DNA of 64,000 nucleotides from Haloarcula mannanilytica (lineage in GTDB: Archaea > Halobacteriota > Halobacteria > Halobacteriales > Haloarculaceae): assembly GCF_005406125.1 (NCBI RefSeq), contig NZ_BIXZ01000001.1, positions 1,240,001 to 1,304,000 of the forward strand, in the 5' to 3' direction. The notes below the pieces were generated by a model, which did not search any database, was not told the origin of the DNA, and saw only the letters and a program-made list of their open reading frames with translations. The position numbers were made by a program, and so were the translations under genes. Below, in pieces: positions 60,338 through 64,000 of the stretch (within the stretch, counting starts at the first letter, position 1; each line of letters begins with the position of its first letter).

Positions 60338-62377
60338 TCAGGCCAGGAACACGTGGCGCGGTCGGTCGGCCAGCACGTCCCGGCCCCAGCTGACAGTCTC
60401 CGAGAACTCGTCGGAGCGGAAGAAGGCCATCGCGTCCTCCTGTGAGTCCCACTGGCTGGCGATGAACATGTCGTTCTCGTCGTCGTGGTTGAACAGCAGC
60501 GAGGTCTCGCGGTGACCGTCCATCTCCGCGAGCAGGTCACCGACCGCGTCGAACTTCTCGACGAAGTCCGTGCGGTACTCGGGCTTGACCGTGTAGAACA
60601 TCCCCATCGTTCCGAAGCCGTCGCCCTCGCCGTGGCGGCCGACGACGCCGGGGAGGTCGGTCAGGTAGTCGCCGGCGGTTTCGGCGGCGTCCGCGGTGTC
60701 CCACAGCGATGCAACGGCCGAGACGCCGGCGTCGCTGGCCCCGTACACCGTCGTCCGGACGTGGGTGTCGTAGCGTTCGAACGCGCTTCGGAGGTCCGCC
60801 ACCTCGTCGTCGAGCGTCCCCGCGTCGGCCTCCGAGTACACTACGAGAGCGTACACGTCCTCGCCGTGTGGCTGACCGGCGTAGACGCCCTCGGCTTCGA
60901 GCGTCTCGCGGATGGATTGGGAAGATTCGGCGGCCTGCGAGCCGCCAGCAGCAGCGTCACCGCTGTCCTCGACATCGCCGTCCTCGGCTGCCTCGCCGAG
61001 CGGGCCGCCCATCGTCCGTTCGATGCCGTCGATATCCGTCAGGAACCCGGCCGCCGTCTCGGCGGCGTCTTTCGCCGTCCAGATGCTGACGACGTAGGTC
61101 TGGCCGCTGTCGGCGCGCACGGCCGTCTGGACGTGGCGGTCGTAGTGGTCGAAGCTCTCGCTCAGTTCTGAAACGTCGTCAACGATGTCCTCCGCATCCG
61201 CTGAAGAGTGAAACACCAGCGCGTAGTCGCCGGCGTCGTAGGCGTCGCCCTCGTACAGCCCCAGTCGACCGAGCCGCTGCGTGGCGTCGTCTATCTCCTC
61301 GAAGTCGGCGGACACGTCCGGTCGGCCGCCGCTCGTTTCGCTCGACGACTCTGATTCACTCGGGTGGTCGTCCGCCTCGGCCGACTCCTCCGAGTGCGGG
61401 TGATCGCCCTCACCGGCGCTACCCGGATGCGCACCGCCGTGGCCGCCGGTGTCGCCGCCGGCGTGTGTCCCTGCCTGCGCGTCGCTTGCAGTCGATTCGT
61501 CCGCGTGGCCGTGACTCGCGCCGGCACCGGCCGGAGCGTGTTCGTGGCCGGCACCCTCCGCCGGTGTGTCCGGGACCGACTCGTCGTCGGTCGGTACTCG
61601 CTGGCCAGCCAGGACGGCCGGCAGCTCCGACGGATCGAACTTCCGGCCGACGTAGAAGGGGCCGAAGTCGGCGAACTGCGAGGTCGAGGGGTCAAAGCGC
61701 ATCTCGGTCAGCAGTTCCTTGATGTGGCGCATGTCGTCGCTCCAGAGCGTGATGCCCCACTCCCAGTCATCGAAGCCGATGGAGCCGGCGATCATCTGGT
61801 TCACGTCGCCGCCGTAGGTGCGGCCGATGTCGCCGTGGCGCTTGATGTGGGCCGCCCGCTCCTCAAAGGAGGTGTCGTACCAGTTCTGGTCGGGCTGGCG
61901 GCGCTTGCTCATCGGGTAGAAGCAGACGAACTCGTCGTCGGGCACGTCAGGGTGGAGCCGGGCTTGGATGTACTGGGCCAGCCCGGAGTCGTCGTCCACG
62001 TCGCCCTCGAAGTACTCGCGGGACTTCTCGGTGTAGCCCGAGGCCTCCGTCACGGAGACGTAGGAGAACTCCCGCTCGGTGAAGGCGGCGAACTCCGTCT
62101 GCTCGAAGTGCCGTTCCGCCGCATCGAGGTCACCCATCGTCGGCCGCAAGTGGAGGATCATGATGTCGGCCTTGTGACCCATGACGGTGTACACCGCCGT
62201 CTGCCCCTCCTCGGCGTCTTCGACAGCCTCGTACGCGTCGAGGAAGTCGATACCCTCCGACAGCGCACGGTCGCGGACTCGCTGGGGTGCCTCACGCCAG
62301 GCGTCCCAGTCAATGCTCCGGCAGTCGTGCAGGGCGTACCAGCCCTCTTCCGTGGCTGGGGGTTTGCGTTGGTCCAT
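60338..62377 (-). CDS. pitA: Chlorite-dismutase-family / ABM fusion protein (PitA-like)
   Basis: Protein of 679 aa. Residues ~1-255 are a chlorite-dismutase/HemQ-type heme domain: EGWYALHDCRSIDWDAWREA, HIKRHGDIGRTYGGDVNQMI with the likely proximal His, and SIGFDDWEWGITLWSDD. Residues ~270-345 are a His-rich acidic linker (HEHAPAG, SHGHADES, GGHGGAHPG, DHPHSEES). Two similar ~95-residue domains follow: GRLGLYEGDAYDAGDYALVF, then AEGVYAGQPHGEDVYALVVY. The last ~90 residues are an ABM-type dimeric alpha-beta barrel (MGMFYTVKPEYRTDF). Haloferax volcanii PitA, a reported Cld-ABM fusion, is the nearest known protein I recall. Heme synthesis or handling is the likely role, by analogy with coproheme decarboxylase HemQ. 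Confidence 0.88.
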   Translation of the reverse strand: MDQRKPPATEEGWYALHDCRSIDWDAWREAPQRVRDRALSEGIDFLDAYEAVEDAEEGQTAVYTVMGHKADIMILHLRPTMGDLDAAERHFEQTEFAAFTEREFSYVSVTEASGYTEKSREYFEGDVDDDSGLAQYIQARLHPDVPDDEFVCFYPMSKRRQPDQNWYDTSFEERAAHIKRHGDIGRTYGGDVNQMIAGSIGFDDWEWGITLWSDDMRHIKELLTEMRFDPSTSQFADFGPFYVGRKFDPSELPAVLAGQRVPTDDESVPDTPAEGAGHEHAPAGAGASHGHADESTASDAQAGTHAGGDTGGHGGAHPGSAGEGDHPHSEESAEADDHPSESESSSETSGGRPDVSADFEEIDDATQRLGRLGLYEGDAYDAGDYALVFHSSADAEDIVDDVSELSESFDHYDRHVQTAVRADSGQTYVVSIWTAKDAAETAAGFLTDIDGIERTMGGPLGEAAEDGDVEDSGDAAAGGSQAAESSQSIRETLEAEGVYAGQPHGEDVYALVVYSEADAGTLDDEVADLRSAFERYDTHVRTTVYGASDAGVSAVASLWDTADAAETAGDYLTDLPGVVGRHGEGDGFGTMGMFYTVKPEYRTDFVEKFDAVGDLLAEMDGHRETSLLFNHDDENDMFIASQWDSQEDAMAFFRSDEFSETVSWGRDVLADRPRHVFLA

Positions 62378-62500
62378 ATGGGGCGGTTACAGGTCGATAC
62401 TAAGGAAACTTCCCATGTCGTTCCGGTCGGGCGACTTCTGGCCCTGCAGTTCAGGCTATGTTTTTATTAGGTCGTCGTGTCAGCGAGCCGATGTGGTCCC

Positions 62501-63427
62501 ATGAACAATCCAATCGACAGACGGGTCGCGACTGCCCTCCAGTCGTATACGGTACTGGCGGTGATCGCCATCCTCGTCGGCGCCGCCGTGGTACCGTATG
62601 CGGCGTCCGTTACGGCGGAGGACGAACAGTACGTCGCTGTGGTCAACATCGACGAAACGATCACCGGCACCAGCACACAGGACACGATACAACAGCTCCG
62701 TGAACTCCGTACCAACGAGTCGGTGAAGGCGGTCGTCCTGCGGGTGTCCAGTCCCGGCGGGAGCGCATCCTCCAGCGAGTCGATGTATCTGGCCGTCAAG
62801 CGGCTCTCAGCGGAGAAGCCAGTGTACACGAGCGTCGACCAGTACGCCGCCTCCGGTGCGTACTACACCGCGGTCCCGAGCGACCGCATCTACGTGACGC
62901 CGGCCAGTATCGTCGGGCACGTCGGCGTCATCGGAACCGCACCCAGCGACGGGCTGAGTTCGTCGGCCACGTCCGGACCGGACAAAGCCCATCAGGGCAT
63001 GACGCGGGACGAATACTACGCGAGCCTCGAATCGATGAAGCGCTCGTTCGTCGGTGCGGTCATGACCGAGCGCGGTGACAGGCTCAACGTGTCTCGGGAG
63101 ACCGTCGCCGAGGCGTCGGTCTACAACGGCGGCCGCGCGGTCCAGACCGGCTATGCCGACGAGGTCGGCGGGCTCGAAGCCGCAATCGCCGGTGCCGCCG
63201 AGGCCGCCGATCTCTCGGAGTATCAGGTCGTGTACCACAATCCCGCGGGCTCGCAGGGACTGCTCGTCCTCACCGGGGGCAGTGGTGCCAGCGGGAACGC
63301 CACTGTCACCGCCGAGGGCGCGCCCTACACCTTCCGCGGCGTCGATTCTGTCCACTTCCTCATGATATACGGCACGCCGGAGAACCAAGAGGTCGTCTAC
63401 AACAGCACCACACAGGGAGGTGCCTGA
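62501..63427 (+). CDS. sppA: SppA-type signal peptide peptidase (S49 family)
   Basis: Membrane-anchored serine protease, 308 aa, that digests cleaved signal peptides. One N-terminal transmembrane segment (SYTVLAVIAILVGAAVVPYA) anchors it. The catalytic core has VVLRVSSPGGSASSSESMYL, nucleophile S118 in YAASGAYYTAVPSDRIYV, and a candidate general-base K162 in SGPDKAHQGM, giving the Ser-Lys dyad of archaeal and Gram-positive SppA. The start at 62501 is preferred. Upstream Met at 62477 is possible. The gene after it starts 1 bp past its stop and also encodes an exported protein. Confidence 0.87.
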   Translation: MNNPIDRRVATALQSYTVLAVIAILVGAAVVPYAASVTAEDEQYVAVVNIDETITGTSTQDTIQQLRELRTNESVKAVVLRVSSPGGSASSSESMYLAVKRLSAEKPVYTSVDQYAASGAYYTAVPSDRIYVTPASIVGHVGVIGTAPSDGLSSSATSGPDKAHQGMTRDEYYASLESMKRSFVGAVMTERGDRLNVSRETVAEASVYNGGRAVQTGYADEVGGLEAAIAGAAEAADLSEYQVVYHNPAGSQGLLVLTGGSGASGNATVTAEGAPYTFRGVDSVHFLMIYGTPENQEVVYNSTTQGGA

Positions 63428-63428
63428 G

Positions 63429-64000
63429 ATGAGTGCGACGAGTGCCATCGCCCGTGCAGGCTTTTTCGCCGCCGTGGTCGTCCTCGCGGCGGTCGTCGGA
63501 ACCGCGGCGATTGGCGGGGGGAGCCACACAGCCCCCGAGGTATCCCAACTGAACGCCGCGTCGTTCAACAGCGACGAGGCCGTCGCGACACCGCCCGAGG
63601 AGAGCGGTGAACTCTCGATGTCGGCCGACGCATCCGGGAAGGTTGTCGTTATCGACGTGGCCCACGCCGGGAGTATCGACCGCGAGGCCCTCACGCCGCT
63701 CGTATCGACACTGACGGAAAACGGTGCGACGGTGCGGTACCACGTCGGTGAGCGACAGAACGGTCGCCCGCTCAACGCGTCGCTTCGCTCGGCTGATGCC
63801 TTCGTCGTCCTCGGTGCGGAGCAACGCTACACCGAGAGCGAACTGAACGGCCTGACCGCGTTCACCGACGCCGGCGGTCGGGTCCTTCTGCTGAACGAAC
63901 CCGCACAGGCGAGTGCCGTCGGAGTGGGACTGCTCAGTCCGACTACCTCGGAGAGCGTGACCAAGCCGATGGCCCCGCTACTGAGTCAGTACGGGCTCTC
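63429..64000 (+). CDS. Exported/membrane DUF4350-like protein, 3' truncated by window
   Basis: An open frame runs from the ATG at 63429 to the end of the window (190 codons). The N-terminal hydrophobic helix GFFAAVVVLAAVVGTAAIGG acts as signal or anchor. The mature part contains GKVVVIDVAHAGSIDREAL, DAFVVLGAEQRYTESEL and AFTDAGGRVLLLNEPAQA, which follow the glutamine-amidotransferase-like fold of DUF4350 proteins. These are often found with MoxR/DUF58 or transport genes. The start lies 1 bp after the SppA stop, so the two are probably cotranscribed. The C terminus is outside the window. Confidence 0.75.
   Translation, partial: MSATSAIARAGFFAAVVVLAAVVGTAAIGGGSHTAPEVSQLNAASFNSDEAVATPPEESGELSMSADASGKVVVIDVAHAGSIDREALTPLVSTLTENGATVRYHVGERQNGRPLNASLRSADAFVVLGAEQRYTESELNGLTAFTDAGGRVLLLNEPAQASAVGVGLLSPTTSESVTKPMAPLLSQYGL

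Noticed and set aside
1-64000. tRNA or rRNA genes, integrase attachment sites, prophage or plasmid replication genes
   Set aside because: Intergenic stretches were read on both strands and no cloverleaf-like, rRNA, integrase or replication signals were seen. A covariance-model search would be decisive.

Overview
The window is chromosomal DNA of a haloarchaeon, most likely Haloarcula. Its proteins are very acidic, the DNA is GC-rich, many exported proteins carry twin-arginine (Tat) signals and lipoboxes, and genes start leaderless about 25-30 bp after TATA boxes. The opsin at 9.4-10.1 kb matches, as far as I recall it, the Haloarcula bacteriorhodopsin (HmBRI/cruxrhodopsin) type. I saw no rRNA, tRNA, CRISPR array or intact insertion sequence. 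Coding density is high. The only long gene-free stretches are 5229-5712 and 45596-46146.

Layout. 0-5.2 kb: the 3' end of argS, an alpha/beta hydrolase, a Bat-type regulator, a MinD-like ATPase and release factor aRF1. 5.7-8.1 kb: an exported pectate-lyase-like protein with a ricin-type lectin domain, behind an AT-rich control region. 8.1-18.5 kb, minus strand: the A-type ATP synthase locus in the order atpH-I-K-E-C-F-A-B, a bacteriorhodopsin gene, atpD and a small zinc-ribbon gene. 18.5-34.2 kb: a quinone-methyltransferase-like gene, a divergent pair made of an exported protein and a membrane-anchored winged-helix protein, etfBA, an isoprenyl diphosphate synthase followed by the overlapping UPF0200-UPF0201-HAD genes, a molybdopterin membrane enzyme, a secreted nuclease lipoprotein, a CBS-MaoC fusion, a GNAT enzyme, and an operon of two half-size MgtE-like proteins plus a Gate-domain membrane protein.

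34.2-45.6 kb: a complete LIV-type ABC importer with a thioredoxin-like gene at its end, a Usp protein, SRP54, an auxin-efflux-type carrier, a cupin, a bacterial-type KDPG aldolase and a repeat-rich lipoprotein dense in N-glycosylation sequons. 46.1-49.5 kb: a siroheme nitrite/sulfite reductase overlapping a ferredoxin plus FrhB-like flavoprotein. 49.7-53.3 kb: a translation and targeting cluster (L18a/LX, prefoldin alpha, FtsY; L39e, L31e, eIF6) with two tiny zinc-ribbon genes. 53.4-64 kb: a ZIP transporter, RNA 2',3'-cyclic phosphodiesterase, a TPR protein with DUF424, SufS and a SufU/IscU-like scaffold, a chlorite-dismutase/ABM fusion resembling Haloferax PitA, and an SppA-like protease followed by a truncated DUF4350-like gene.

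How genes may work together. The opsin and ATP synthase form a light-to-ATP module on one stretch of DNA. The siroheme reductase and FrhB-like protein look like the two halves of an F420-dependent siroheme reductase encoded separately. Much of the rest is core housekeeping (tRNA charging, termination, SRP targeting, ribosome, Fe-S assembly). The accessory character lies mainly in the exported proteins.
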